Of a DNA stretch of 64,000 nucleotides, positions 34,671-43,697 are shown piece after piece. Made by a program: the position numbers and the translations under genes. Source of the stretch: an uncultured Pelagibacteraceae bacterium. Lineage in GTDB: Bacteria > Pseudomonadota > Alphaproteobacteria > Pelagibacterales > Pelagibacteraceae. Where the stretch lies: contig CACNRG010000003.1 of the NCBI GenBank assembly GCA_902622805.1, forward strand, positions 20,050 to 84,049, read 5' to 3'. The notes under the pieces were generated by a model. The model saw nothing but the letters and a program-made list of their open reading frames with translations, searched no databases and was not told the DNA's origin. The stretch's first letter is position 1. Each line of letters starts with the position of its first letter.

Positions 34671-35541
34671 AAAAAATAAAAAAAAACCAAAATTTCAAAC
34701 TTTTCAAGATACAATTATTAATCTACAAAAGTTTTGGAGCAAAAATGGATGCGTAATTTTACAACCTTATGATATGGAAGTTGGAGCTGGAACATTTCAT
34801 CCAGCTACCACTTTAAGATCACTAGGGCCCAAGCCATGGAAAGCAGCTTACGTTCAACCTTCACGAAGACCTACTGATGGAAGATATGGAGATAATCCAA
34901 ATAGACTTCAGCATTATTATCAATTTCAAGTTTTAATAAAACCCTCTCCACTAAATATTAAAAAACTTTATTTAAATAGTTTGTCGGTAATAGGAATTAA
35001 TCATAAAGACCATGATATTAGATTTGTTGAAGATGACTGGGAAAGTCCAACTCTAGGGGCTGCAGGTCTTGGATGGGAAGTATGGTGTGATGGAATGGAA
35101 ATATCTCAATTTACATATTTTCAACAAATGGCAGGTTTCGAATGTAAACCAGTGTCAGTAGAAATAACTTACGGCCTTGAAAGAATTTGTATGTTTACCC
35201 AACAGAAAAAAAACGTTTATGATTTAGTATGGAATGATGAAGGTATTGATTACAAAGAAGTTTTTCATCAATCAGAGAAAGAATTTTCAGCTTATAACTT
35301 TGAACACGCTAATACAGAAAATTTATTCAAAATATTTGATATGCATGAGAGTGAGGCAAAATCATTAGCTGAAAAAAATATATCTTTACCTGCATACGAT
35401 CAATGTTTAAAAGCAAGTCATATATTTAACGTATTAGATGCTCGAGGAGCTATTAGTGTTGCTCAAAGAGCAGAATATATTGGTCGAATAAGAGAAATCA
35501 CAAAACAAGCTGCTGCAATTTGGGTAGAATCACAAACATAA
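34660..35541 (+). CDS. glyQ: glycine--tRNA ligase alpha subunit
   Basis: [61 protein letters not shown]. Confidence 0.98.
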   Translation: MASKKNKKKPKFQTFQDTIINLQKFWSKNGCVILQPYDMEVGAGTFHPATTLRSLGPKPWKAAYVQPSRRPTDGRYGDNPNRLQHYYQFQVLIKPSPLNIKKLYLNSLSVIGINHKDHDIRFVEDDWESPTLGAAGLGWEVWCDGMEISQFTYFQQMAGFECKPVSVEITYGLERICMFTQQKKNVYDLVWNDEGIDYKEVFHQSEKEFSAYNFEHANTENLFKIFDMHESEAKSLAEKNISLPAYDQCLKASHIFNVLDARGAISVAQRAEYIGRIREITKQAAAIWVESQT

Positions 35542-35542
35542 A

Positions 35543-37615
35543 ATGTCAGAGTTTTTTTTAGAGTTATTTAGTGAAGAAATTCCTGCTGGACTTCAGAAAA
35601 ATTTAAGAGAAAAAATTTTAGAAGACTTTAAAAGTTTATTTGAGGAAAAATTAATAAAATCAAAAAAAAATTTTTCTTTTTCAACTCCAAATAGATTAGT
35701 TTTAGTTTTTGAAGGCCTAGATAAACAAATTAAAATCAAATCTAAAGAGATTAGAGGCCCTAAAACAAACGCTCCAGAACAAGCGTTGCAGGGATTTTTG
35801 AGATCAAACAAAATTGACAAAAAGGATCTATTTAAAAAAAAAACTGAAAAAGATGAATTTTTTTTTTACAAAACTGTGGCAACCTCATTAAAAACACATG
35901 ATTTACTCACTGAATTTACTCCAAAAATTTTGAGTAACTATCAATGGAAAAAATCAATGAAATGGGGTGAATTTGATTTGAATTGGGGAAGACCACTAAA
36001 ATCAATTTTATCAATATTTGATAAAAAAATTGTAAGTTTTAAATTTCATCATTTGGTCTCCTCTAATTCGACTTTTTTAGATAAAGATTTTGAGGATAAA
36101 AAAAGATCTTTTGAAAATTTTAAAAAATATGAAAAATTTTTTGAAAATAATGGAGTTATTATTAATCAAAATAAAAGATTAAAAATAATTAATAAATCTT
36201 TTTTAAAGATAATAGGAAAAAAAGGATTAAGAATTAATGAAAATCCTAAATTAATAGATGAGGTAGTAAATTTAGTAGATAGCCCAAATGTTTTATTATG
36301 CAAATTTGATAAAAAATTTTTATCAGTTCCTAAAGAGATTTTGATTTTAACAATGGAGTCTCAACAGAAATATTTTCCAACATTCAATGATAATAATGAA
36401 ATTACGAATGAATTTTTAATTGTAACAAATAAAAAAGACAAAAAGGGACTCATTAAAATAGGCAATGAGAGAGTGGTTGATGCAAGATTAAGTGATGCAG
36501 AATTCTTTTGGAATAAAGACAAATCTCAAAATTTGGTAAAAAAAGTTTCTGATCTTAAAAATATGAATTTCTTCAAGGGACTCGGTACGTATTTTGATAA
36601 AGTTCAAAGAATGAGAAAATTGGCAGCCACAATTTCTGATGAGTTACTAATTAGCAAAGAAAAAGTCGAACTTTCGGCTACAATATGTAAAACAGATTTG
36701 ATCTCAGAGATCGTTAATGAATTTCCTGAGCTTCAAGGAATTATGGGAGGGTATCTTTCTCAAGTTCAAGGTTTTGACAAAGAAATAGTTGATGCGGTTA
36801 AAGAACAATATTTACCATCTGGTTCAAACTCAGATGTTTCAAAAAAACCATATAGCATTACCCTTTCACTTGCCGATAGAATTGATACTTTAATAGGTTT
36901 TTTTGGTGTTAATGAAAAACCCTCAAGTTCAAAAGATCCCTACGCCTTAAGAAGAGTTGCACAAGGAATTATAAGAATATTAATTGAAAATAAAAAAGAT
37001 ATTAAAATTAATGATATCATTTCATATTCATCAAATGTTTATTTGGATCAAGGTTTTAAGTTTTCAAATAAAGAATTAACTAAAGATATTTCAAACTTTT
37101 TAAAAGATAGATTTAGATATTACTTAAAAGAAAAAGATTTTAGACATGATATTATTGAAGCGTCATCCAAAACATTAAATTTAAACAAAATTTCTATGAC
37201 TTATAAAAAAGCGAGAAGTCTAAATAAAATTATCAATAAACAAATAGGAGAAGATATTATTTCATCTTATAAAAGAGCTTTTAATATTCTAAGCGCAGAG
37301 ATAAAAAATAATAATAAAATTTTAACTAATATAACTGACCCCGGTATTTTTAAAAATGATTTTGAAAAAGCTCTATTTAAGAAAACAAGTGAACTAAGAC
37401 AGTATTTTTCTGGAATAACACAAAAACAAAATTTTGATGAAACATTAATTTTTCTTGCCACCGCAAAAAAAGAGATTTTTGATTTTTTTGATAACGTAAA
37501 AGTTAATGATGATAGTGAAGTTGTTAAAAAAAATAGATTGGAACTATTAAATTTCTTCTGTAAAACCTATGAAAATTTTATAGATTTTCAATTGATCAAA
37601 GATATTAATGAATAA
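35543..37615 (+). CDS. glyS: glycine--tRNA ligase beta subunit
   Basis: FFLELFSEEIPAGLQ, ADRIDTLIGFFGVNEKPSSSKDPYALRRVAQGIIRI. Confidence 0.96.
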   Translation: MSEFFLELFSEEIPAGLQKNLREKILEDFKSLFEEKLIKSKKNFSFSTPNRLVLVFEGLDKQIKIKSKEIRGPKTNAPEQALQGFLRSNKIDKKDLFKKKTEKDEFFFYKTVATSLKTHDLLTEFTPKILSNYQWKKSMKWGEFDLNWGRPLKSILSIFDKKIVSFKFHHLVSSNSTFLDKDFEDKKRSFENFKKYEKFFENNGVIINQNKRLKIINKSFLKIIGKKGLRINENPKLIDEVVNLVDSPNVLLCKFDKKFLSVPKEILILTMESQQKYFPTFNDNNEITNEFLIVTNKKDKKGLIKIGNERVVDARLSDAEFFWNKDKSQNLVKKVSDLKNMNFFKGLGTYFDKVQRMRKLAATISDELLISKEKVELSATICKTDLISEIVNEFPELQGIMGGYLSQVQGFDKEIVDAVKEQYLPSGSNSDVSKKPYSITLSLADRIDTLIGFFGVNEKPSSSKDPYALRRVAQGIIRILIENKKDIKINDIISYSSNVYLDQGFKFSNKELTKDISNFLKDRFRYYLKEKDFRHDIIEASSKTLNLNKISMTYKKARSLNKIINKQIGEDIISSYKRAFNILSAEIKNNNKILTNITDPGIFKNDFEKALFKKTSELRQYFSGITQKQNFDETLIFLATAKKEIFDFFDNVKVNDDSEVVKKNRLELLNFFCKTYENFIDFQLIKDINE

Positions 37616-40268
37616 ATTAATTTTTAATTTTAGCTCTAAAGAAGTTAAAAAAATTAAAAATCCTAAAAACGTTTTAGGAGGAAAAGGCACAAACTTATCT
37701 GAGATGGGAAAAATTGGACTTCCTGTTCCTCCAGGTTTTACTATTTCTACTAATGTCTGTGAATTGTTTTATCAAAATAAAAGAAAACTTAATTCTAAGA
37801 TTATTAATCAAATTAATTCAGAACTTAAAATAATAGAGAAGAGTGTTAAAAAAAAGTTTGGAGATTTAAAAAACCCATTATTATTATCAGTAAGATCTGG
37901 AGCTAGAGTCTCAATGCCTGGCATGATGGATACAATATTAAATCTTGGGCTAAATGATAAGACTGTAATTGCTTTATCGAATAAAACACTAAATGGTAGA
38001 TTTGCAAAGGATAGCTATAGAAGATTTATTCAAATGTATGGAAGTGTTGTTATGGGAATTGAAAGCTACCATTTTGAAGAGTTAATTGAAAATTACAAAT
38101 TAACAAAGGGTGTACTTTTAGATACCGAGCTAAATGAGAACGATTGGGATGGGTTAATTAGTGATTTTAAAAAAGTTGTTAAAGAAAAAACTAAAAAAAA
38201 TTTTCCACAAAATGTTCAAGAACAATTGTTTGGAGCAATAAGTGCAGTTTTTTTATCTTGGGAAAGTAAAAGATCAAAAATTTATAGAAGATTGAATCAA
38301 ATACCATCTGATTGGGGTACAGCGGTTAATGTTCAATCCATGGTTTTTGGAAATATGGGCAATGATTGTGCTACTGGTGTAGTGTTTACGAGAAATCCAT
38401 CTGATGGGTCTAATGATATTTATGGGGAATATTTAATTAATGCTCAAGGTGAGGATGTTGTAGCTGGAACAAGAACTCCACAGTATATTACAAAAAAGGC
38501 TCGTATGGATGCCAAAGTTAAAGAGGCATCAATGGAAGAGTCGATGCCAAAAGTTTATAAGGAATTAGAAAAGATTTTAAAAAAATTAGAATCTCATTAT
38601 AAAGATATGCAGGATGTTGAGTTTACAGTTGAAAATAATAAACTGTGGATTTTGCAAACAAGATCAGGAAAAAGAACAGCCAAATCAGCAGTCAAAATTG
38701 CAGTTGATATGGTCAAAGAAAAATTAATTTCAAAAAAACAAGCTATCTTAAGAATAGACCCAAACTCTTTAGATACATTATTACATCCAACTTTAGATGA
38801 AAAGAGTGAAATTAAAGTTATAGCAAATGGCCTTCCAGCTTCACCAGGAGCTGCGAGTGGTAAAGTAGTTTTTACTTCTGAAGAAGCAGAGCGATTAAAT
38901 AATATGATGCAGGATACGATATTAGTTAGAGTAGAAACTTCACCAGAGGATATTCAAGGAATGCATGCAGCAAAAGGTATATTGACAGCAAGGGGTGGAA
39001 TGACAAGTCATGCCGCTGTTGTTGCACGAGGAATGGGCAGACCTTGCGTTTCAGGATCTAGTGAAATTGATATTAATTATGAAAAAAAAATTTTTAAAAC
39101 AACTAATTTAGAGATTAAAGAAGGTGAAATAATTACAATAGATGGTTCAACTGGAAGAATAATTAATGGAGAAGTCCCAACTTTAAAACCAGAAATATCA
39201 GGTGACTTTTCTAAGTTAATGAGTTGGGCTGACAGTGTTAGAAAGCTAAAGGTTAGAGCAAATTCAGAAACTCCCTTTGATACAAAAACAGCTAGAGATT
39301 TTGGTGCAGAGGGAATTGGTTTGTGTAGAACGGAACATATGTTTTTTGATGAAGAAAGAATCCTATCTGTTAGAGAAATGATTTTATCTAAGACTAGAGA
39401 AGATAGAGCAAAAGCTCTTACTAAATTATTACCGTATCAGAAAAAAGATTTTATGGAAATTTTTAAAATAATGCACGGATTGCCAGTTACAGTGAGATTG
39501 CTAGATCCTCCTTTACATGAATTTTTACCAAACTCAAATAAAGAAATTTTAGAAGTTGCGAATGTTGTTGGTGTTGATATGAAAGAAGTAAAATCAAGAA
39601 TACATGAATTGCATGAACAAAATCCTATGCTGGGACATAGAGGATGTAGACTAGGTATTTCTTATCCGGAAATATATGAAATGCAATGTAGGGCAATTTT
39701 TGAGGCTTTGGCAGAGTTGAAAAAAAATAAAATTAAATCAGCATTTCCAGAAATAATGATACCTTTAGTTTCTACAGAAACAGAGATAAAAATCATGAAA
39801 AACTTAGTAAAAAAAATAGCAGAAACAGTTGAAAGTGAAAATAAAGTTAAAATAGACTTTATGGTTGGTACTATGATAGAACTTCCAAGAGCCGCAATTA
39901 AAGCAAAAGATATTGCAAAGCATGCAGAATTTTTTAGTTTTGGAACTAATGATTTAACACAAACAACATTTGGAATAAGTAGAGATGATAGCGGTAAATT
40001 TTTAAATGATTATTTAGATAATAAAATTTTTGATATAGATCCATTTATCTCAATAGACGAAGGTGTAGAGGATTTAGTTGAGATAGCTGTTTCAAATGGA
40101 AAAAAGCAAAATAAAAATATTAAGTTAGGGATATGTGGCGAGCATGGAGGTGACCCAAAAAGCATCTTATTTTGTTCAAAAATAGGATTAAATTATGTTT
40201 CATGTTCTCCTTATAGGGTACCAATAGCAAGATTAGCTGCAGCTCAAGCCGAAATAAAAAAGAAATAA
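37608..40268 (+). CDS. ppdK: pyruvate, phosphate dikinase
   Basis: LGGKGTNLSEM, GMMDTILNLGLND, GGMTSHAAVVARGMGRPCVSG, GEHGGDPKSI. Confidence 0.97.
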   Translation: MNKLIFNFSSKEVKKIKNPKNVLGGKGTNLSEMGKIGLPVPPGFTISTNVCELFYQNKRKLNSKIINQINSELKIIEKSVKKKFGDLKNPLLLSVRSGARVSMPGMMDTILNLGLNDKTVIALSNKTLNGRFAKDSYRRFIQMYGSVVMGIESYHFEELIENYKLTKGVLLDTELNENDWDGLISDFKKVVKEKTKKNFPQNVQEQLFGAISAVFLSWESKRSKIYRRLNQIPSDWGTAVNVQSMVFGNMGNDCATGVVFTRNPSDGSNDIYGEYLINAQGEDVVAGTRTPQYITKKARMDAKVKEASMEESMPKVYKELEKILKKLESHYKDMQDVEFTVENNKLWILQTRSGKRTAKSAVKIAVDMVKEKLISKKQAILRIDPNSLDTLLHPTLDEKSEIKVIANGLPASPGAASGKVVFTSEEAERLNNMMQDTILVRVETSPEDIQGMHAAKGILTARGGMTSHAAVVARGMGRPCVSGSSEIDINYEKKIFKTTNLEIKEGEIITIDGSTGRIINGEVPTLKPEISGDFSKLMSWADSVRKLKVRANSETPFDTKTARDFGAEGIGLCRTEHMFFDEERILSVREMILSKTREDRAKALTKLLPYQKKDFMEIFKIMHGLPVTVRLLDPPLHEFLPNSNKEILEVANVVGVDMKEVKSRIHELHEQNPMLGHRGCRLGISYPEIYEMQCRAIFEALAELKKNKIKSAFPEIMIPLVSTETEIKIMKNLVKKIAETVESENKVKIDFMVGTMIELPRAAIKAKDIAKHAEFFSFGTNDLTQTTFGISRDDSGKFLNDYLDNKIFDIDPFISIDEGVEDLVEIAVSNGKKQNKNIKLGICGEHGGDPKSILFCSKIGLNYVSCSPYRVPIARLAAAQAEIKKK

Positions 40269-40306
40269 ATTTTTGAGAATATACTTACAAAAAACCTAAT
40301 TTTTTT

Positions 40307-40792
40307 ATGTTAAAAGAAATTAAAAAAAAAATAAGAAACTACAGAAAAGCAAAATATCAAAGAATATTATTTTCCAAGAAGGATCTTATTTTAAGAGATA
40401 AAGGAATTCAATATATATGCAATTTGAAAACTCAAATTAATTATAATAAGAAATATTGTAGATCATGTGAATTTTTTTATACCTATTTAAAAAAAAAAAA
40501 TTTTATATCATTTTATAAAAAATTTAACTCTCATCTTATTCTTAAAGAAAAATATAATCCTATAACACTAAAAAAAAAAACAAACAAAGGTGCTTGTCTT
40601 AAAACATATTTCTTATTTAGTGAATTTTTAATGAAAAGCAAAGAAATTAATAACATACAGAAGCTTAATACAATATTAAAAGTAAATGACTTACTTATAT
40701 TAAGTTTCCAAAAATATAAACACATTAACTTAGTTAATCTTTTTAAAAAAAATTTTTTATATGAAAGAAAGTTAATAAAGTTATATTCATGA
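40307..40792 (+). CDS. hypothetical protein (161 aa), translationally coupled to the next gene
   Basis: Full-length ORF sharing ATGA with 40789; Lys/Ile-rich with NKKYCRSCEFFY cysteine pair; no family recognised. Confidence 0.65.
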   Translation: MLKEIKKKIRNYRKAKYQRILFSKKDLILRDKGIQYICNLKTQINYNKKYCRSCEFFYTYLKKKNFISFYKKFNSHLILKEKYNPITLKKKTNKGACLKTYFLFSEFLMKSKEINNIQKLNTILKVNDLLILSFQKYKHINLVNLFKKNFLYERKLIKLYS

Positions 40793-41406
40793 TTAATTTA
40801 ATTATTTCAGATACAAAAAGATCATTAAATTATATTAAAGAGATATTAAAAAATGACATAAGCATAAATAAAATAATACTTTATTCTAAAAAAAATGGCT
40901 TAGTTTCTAGATTTATTAAAAAAGAAAAAATTGAGGAATTGTTAGTAATTTGTAAAACAAAAAATATAAATTCCCCAAAAATTTTAAAAAAGTTAGAATT
41001 ATATAAGTCAAATTTAAATATTATTTCAGCATATCCTGGTGAGATTGTAAAAAATTATAAATTATTTAAAAAAGGACTGTTACACGCACATCCAGGTGAT
41101 TTACCAAAATTTAAGGGAAGCACAACAATTTATTATTCAATTATTTTAAAAAAAAAAATTTGTGTAACATTGATTTTATTGAATAAAGAAATTGATGAAG
41201 GAAAGATATTGTATAAAAAATATTTTAAAAATCCTAAAAATTTAAATCAAATTGAAAAAAATTTCGATGATAATATCCGAGCAAAAACTTTAGTTGAATA
41301 TTTAAAACATAAAAAAAAATTTAAAATTAAGAAAACAAATAGAGAATTTTTACACTATAATATTGCTCATCCTATAATTAGACATCTTGTATTAAAAAAT
41401 AGATAA
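40789..41406 (+). CDS. formyltransferase-fold protein (FMT/GART-like), divergent
   Basis: GLLHAHPGDLPKFKGSTTIYYSIILKKKICVTLILLNKEIDEGKILYKKYF resembles the formyltransferase core (NxH...LPxxxG...DxGxI). Confidence 0.75.
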   Translation: MINLIISDTKRSLNYIKEILKNDISINKIILYSKKNGLVSRFIKKEKIEELLVICKTKNINSPKILKKLELYKSNLNIISAYPGEIVKNYKLFKKGLLHAHPGDLPKFKGSTTIYYSIILKKKICVTLILLNKEIDEGKILYKKYFKNPKNLNQIEKNFDDNIRAKTLVEYLKHKKKFKIKKTNREFLHYNIAHPIIRHLVLKNR

Positions 41407-41416
41407 TTTAAAAAAA

Positions 41417-42013
41417 TTATTTATCTATTATGATATCATCAATTAATTTACTTATAAATATGGGATCAGATGAAATGGGACCACCTGCAAAAATAACAAT
41501 TCTTCCTGCTTTATATTTTTTTGAATAGACTTTGTCATGAATACAGCTTTCACCAATAATCAATAATTCATAATCTAACTTATTCCAATTTTTGTAGATT
41601 TGATTATTATTTAAAGTGCATTTCACTCTTACTATCTCAATATCCTCCTCTGAATTTATAATTATATCTTTAGTATTATGTCTTTGTTGTTTTAAAAGAA
41701 ATAAATTATTAATTTTGTTATCATTTTTTTGATTATAATAAGCTCTATCAGTCCAAATATTGACTCCTGGAGAGTATTTTAAAATTTTAATTTTTGGTAA
41801 TATCTTAAACTTAGAGAGTATTTTCTCTCTCTTTTTTTGGTATTGATTAATTATTGGATCTTCAATAGGTTTTTTTTCTATTTGAGTTTGAGGAAAAAAC
41901 TTAAAAAAAAATATTTTTATTTGGTTAAAGTGTGGCAATTGAAATTTACTGATAGCGATAAGAAATAAAAAGAAAATTAAGGTGCATAGCAAAAATAATT
42001 TTTTTTTTTTCAT
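41417..42013 (-). CDS. hypothetical membrane-anchored protein (198 aa)
   Basis: N-terminal KKKK + hydrophobic segment, soluble remainder; no family recognised. Confidence 0.6.
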   Translation of the reverse strand: MKKKKLFLLCTLIFFLFLIAISKFQLPHFNQIKIFFFKFFPQTQIEKKPIEDPIINQYQKKREKILSKFKILPKIKILKYSPGVNIWTDRAYYNQKNDNKINNLFLLKQQRHNTKDIIINSEEDIEIVRVKCTLNNNQIYKNWNKLDYELLIIGESCIHDKVYSKKYKAGRIVIFAGGPISSDPIFISKLIDDIIIDK

Positions 42014-42105
42014 AAATTTATTTTAAACATTATAATATTGAGAAACCTTAACAAATTAATTGTAAGGTTAATTGTAAGAAAAATTATTAGGGATACAGAA
42101 TTGAT

Positions 42106-42140
42106 ATTAAGGGGCTTTATGTAAACAAATGCCCCTTAAT
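42106..42140. terminator. 10-bp perfect inverted repeat, probable terminator of the 42145..42351 gene
   Basis: ATTAAGGGGC-(15 nt)-GCCCCTTAAT just 3' of the minus-strand stop at 42145; no strong U tract. Confidence 0.5.
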
Positions 42141-42144
42141 TTAA

Positions 42145-42351
42145 TTAGCTTTTAAATAATCCAAGAGCTTTATTTAACAATTCCTCCGACTTTGCATGAT
42201 CACCATCTTTATGGGCTTTCATTCCAGCATCACGAAGTTTTTGAGCTTCTTCAATTTTCGCATCAATATTATTCGCCATCATAGGACAAGATCCTGCAAA
42301 TGCCGAACTTGCGTATATTGTAAAAATGATTGATAAAATAATTTTTTTCAT
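42145..42351 (-). CDS. small exported protein (68 aa) with helical repeat-like mature part
   Basis: Signal peptide MKKIILSIIFTIYASSAFA|GSCPMMANNIDAKIEEAQKLRDAGMKAHKDGDHAKSEELLNKALGLFKS; TPR-like helix. Confidence 0.72.
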   Translation of the reverse strand: MKKIILSIIFTIYASSAFAGSCPMMANNIDAKIEEAQKLRDAGMKAHKDGDHAKSEELLNKALGLFKS

Positions 42352-42445
42352 AAATCTCCTTTAGTAAATAAAGGTTTAATATTAATTAATTTTTTTTAAA
42401 TTTAATGATTGTCACATGAGACAGGATTGATTAATTTAATTTTAT

Positions 42446-42706
42446 TTAAGGGGCGTTCTGTTGCCAGGTGCCCCAAACCCCGTCTACTTAATTAACAAAG
42501 TTAATTATGCAGCAAGTGCGTAACTTTCGTTAGCAATTATAAATTAGCCCTTTTCGGAGGAACAATTCCGAACGAAAGAATAGCCTTTAGACACCCGTCG
42601 ATTCTGGTTCACCCCCCTAAGTTGTAATGGTGGAGGTGGTGGGTACTGCCCCCACGTCCGCGATGGTTATTACGAAATTCGTTTATCGTCGTAGTTGGCA
42701 AGCCAA
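42446..42706 (-). ncRNA. ssrA: tmRNA, circularly permuted two-piece form (acceptor RNA ~42628-42706, 11-nt spacer 42617-42627, coding RNA ~42446-42616)
   Basis: Minus strand: GGACGTGGGGGCAGTACCCACCACCTCCACCA (acceptor, ends CCA at 42628), then TTACAACTTAG, then GGGGGTGAACCAGAATCGACGGG (5' tRNA-like half). GGGGGTG pairs with CACCTCC over 7 bp. Tag ORF GCTAACGAAAGTTACGCACTTGCTGCATAA (42505-42534) = ANESYALAA*. Hairpin GGGGC...GCCCC at 42450-42474. Outer ends are approximate. Confidence 0.93.
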
Positions 42707-42713
42707 CACTATT

Positions 42714-42741
42714 AATATAAAAACAATCTTAAGAGATTCAA
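42714..42741 (-). promoter_or_regulatory. candidate sigma-70 promoter of ssrA
   Basis: Minus strand TTGAAT-N16-TATATT; predicted start ~42707, matching the acceptor-RNA 5' side. Confidence 0.6.
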
Positions 42742-42749
42742 CAAAAATC

Positions 42750-43697
42750 ATGAAATTAACTAAAGAACAATCACAAGAGATTAAAGATCAACAATCTCAA
42801 CAAAATTCAACAAAAAGAGTAACTGCTCCAGAGCTTGAAAAAATTCTTTATGAAGCCATGCCAGCTCTTGATCACGGATTTGTAAGAGTGGTAGACTATA
42901 TGGGTGATGATACTTCAATTGTTCAATCAGCCAGAGTTTCATATGGAAAGGGAACTAAGCAGGTTTCAACAGATAGTGGTTTAATAAAATACTTAATGCG
43001 GCACTGGCATAGCACACCATTCGAAATGTGTGAAATAAAGTATCATGTTAAGCTTCCAATTTTTATCGCTCGTCAATGGATTAGACATAGAACAGCGAAT
43101 GTGAATGAATATTCTGCGAGATATTCTATATTAGATAAAGAATTTTATTTACCAACAGAAGAAAATCTTGCTGCACAATCATCCAGTAACAGACAAGGAA
43201 GAGGAGATGTCATTGAGGGAGAGCAAGCAAAAGAAGTTTTAGAATTATTAAAAAGTGATGCAGAAAGAACTTATGATAATTATGAGATGATGCTTAATGA
43301 GAGATTTGACGGTTCAACTATTGACAAAAATAAAAAAGGGCTAGCAAGAGAATTAGCAAGAATGAATTTAACTTTAAATACTTATACGCAATGGTATTGG
43401 AAAACCGATTTATTGAATTTAATGAACTTTTTAAGACTAAGGGCCGATAGTCATGCTCAATATGAAATAAGAGTTTATGCAGATATAATGTTAGATACAG
43501 TTAAGAAATGGGTTCCAATTACTTATGACGCTTTCATGGATTATAGAGTAGGTGGCACAGAAGTTTCTGCAAAAGGCAAAATAATAATTCAAAAACTTAT
43601 CAAAGGTGAAAAAGTTGATGCTGATAGCTCAGGCTTATCTAAACGGGAATGGAATGAATTAATGAGCGCCTTTGATCTTAAAGATAAGTTGATTTAA
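42750..43697 (+). CDS. thyX: flavin-dependent thymidylate synthase; start at ATG 42750 ([11 protein letters not shown])
   Basis: [19 protein letters not shown] ThyX motif; the ORF-track start at 42627 runs antisense through the tmRNA acceptor piece. Confidence 0.93.
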   Translation: MKLTKEQSQEIKDQQSQQNSTKRVTAPELEKILYEAMPALDHGFVRVVDYMGDDTSIVQSARVSYGKGTKQVSTDSGLIKYLMRHWHSTPFEMCEIKYHVKLPIFIARQWIRHRTANVNEYSARYSILDKEFYLPTEENLAAQSSSNRQGRGDVIEGEQAKEVLELLKSDAERTYDNYEMMLNERFDGSTIDKNKKGLARELARMNLTLNTYTQWYWKTDLLNLMNFLRLRADSHAQYEIRVYADIMLDTVKKWVPITYDAFMDYRVGGTEVSAKGKIIIQKLIKGEKVDADSSGLSKREWNELMSAFDLKDKLI

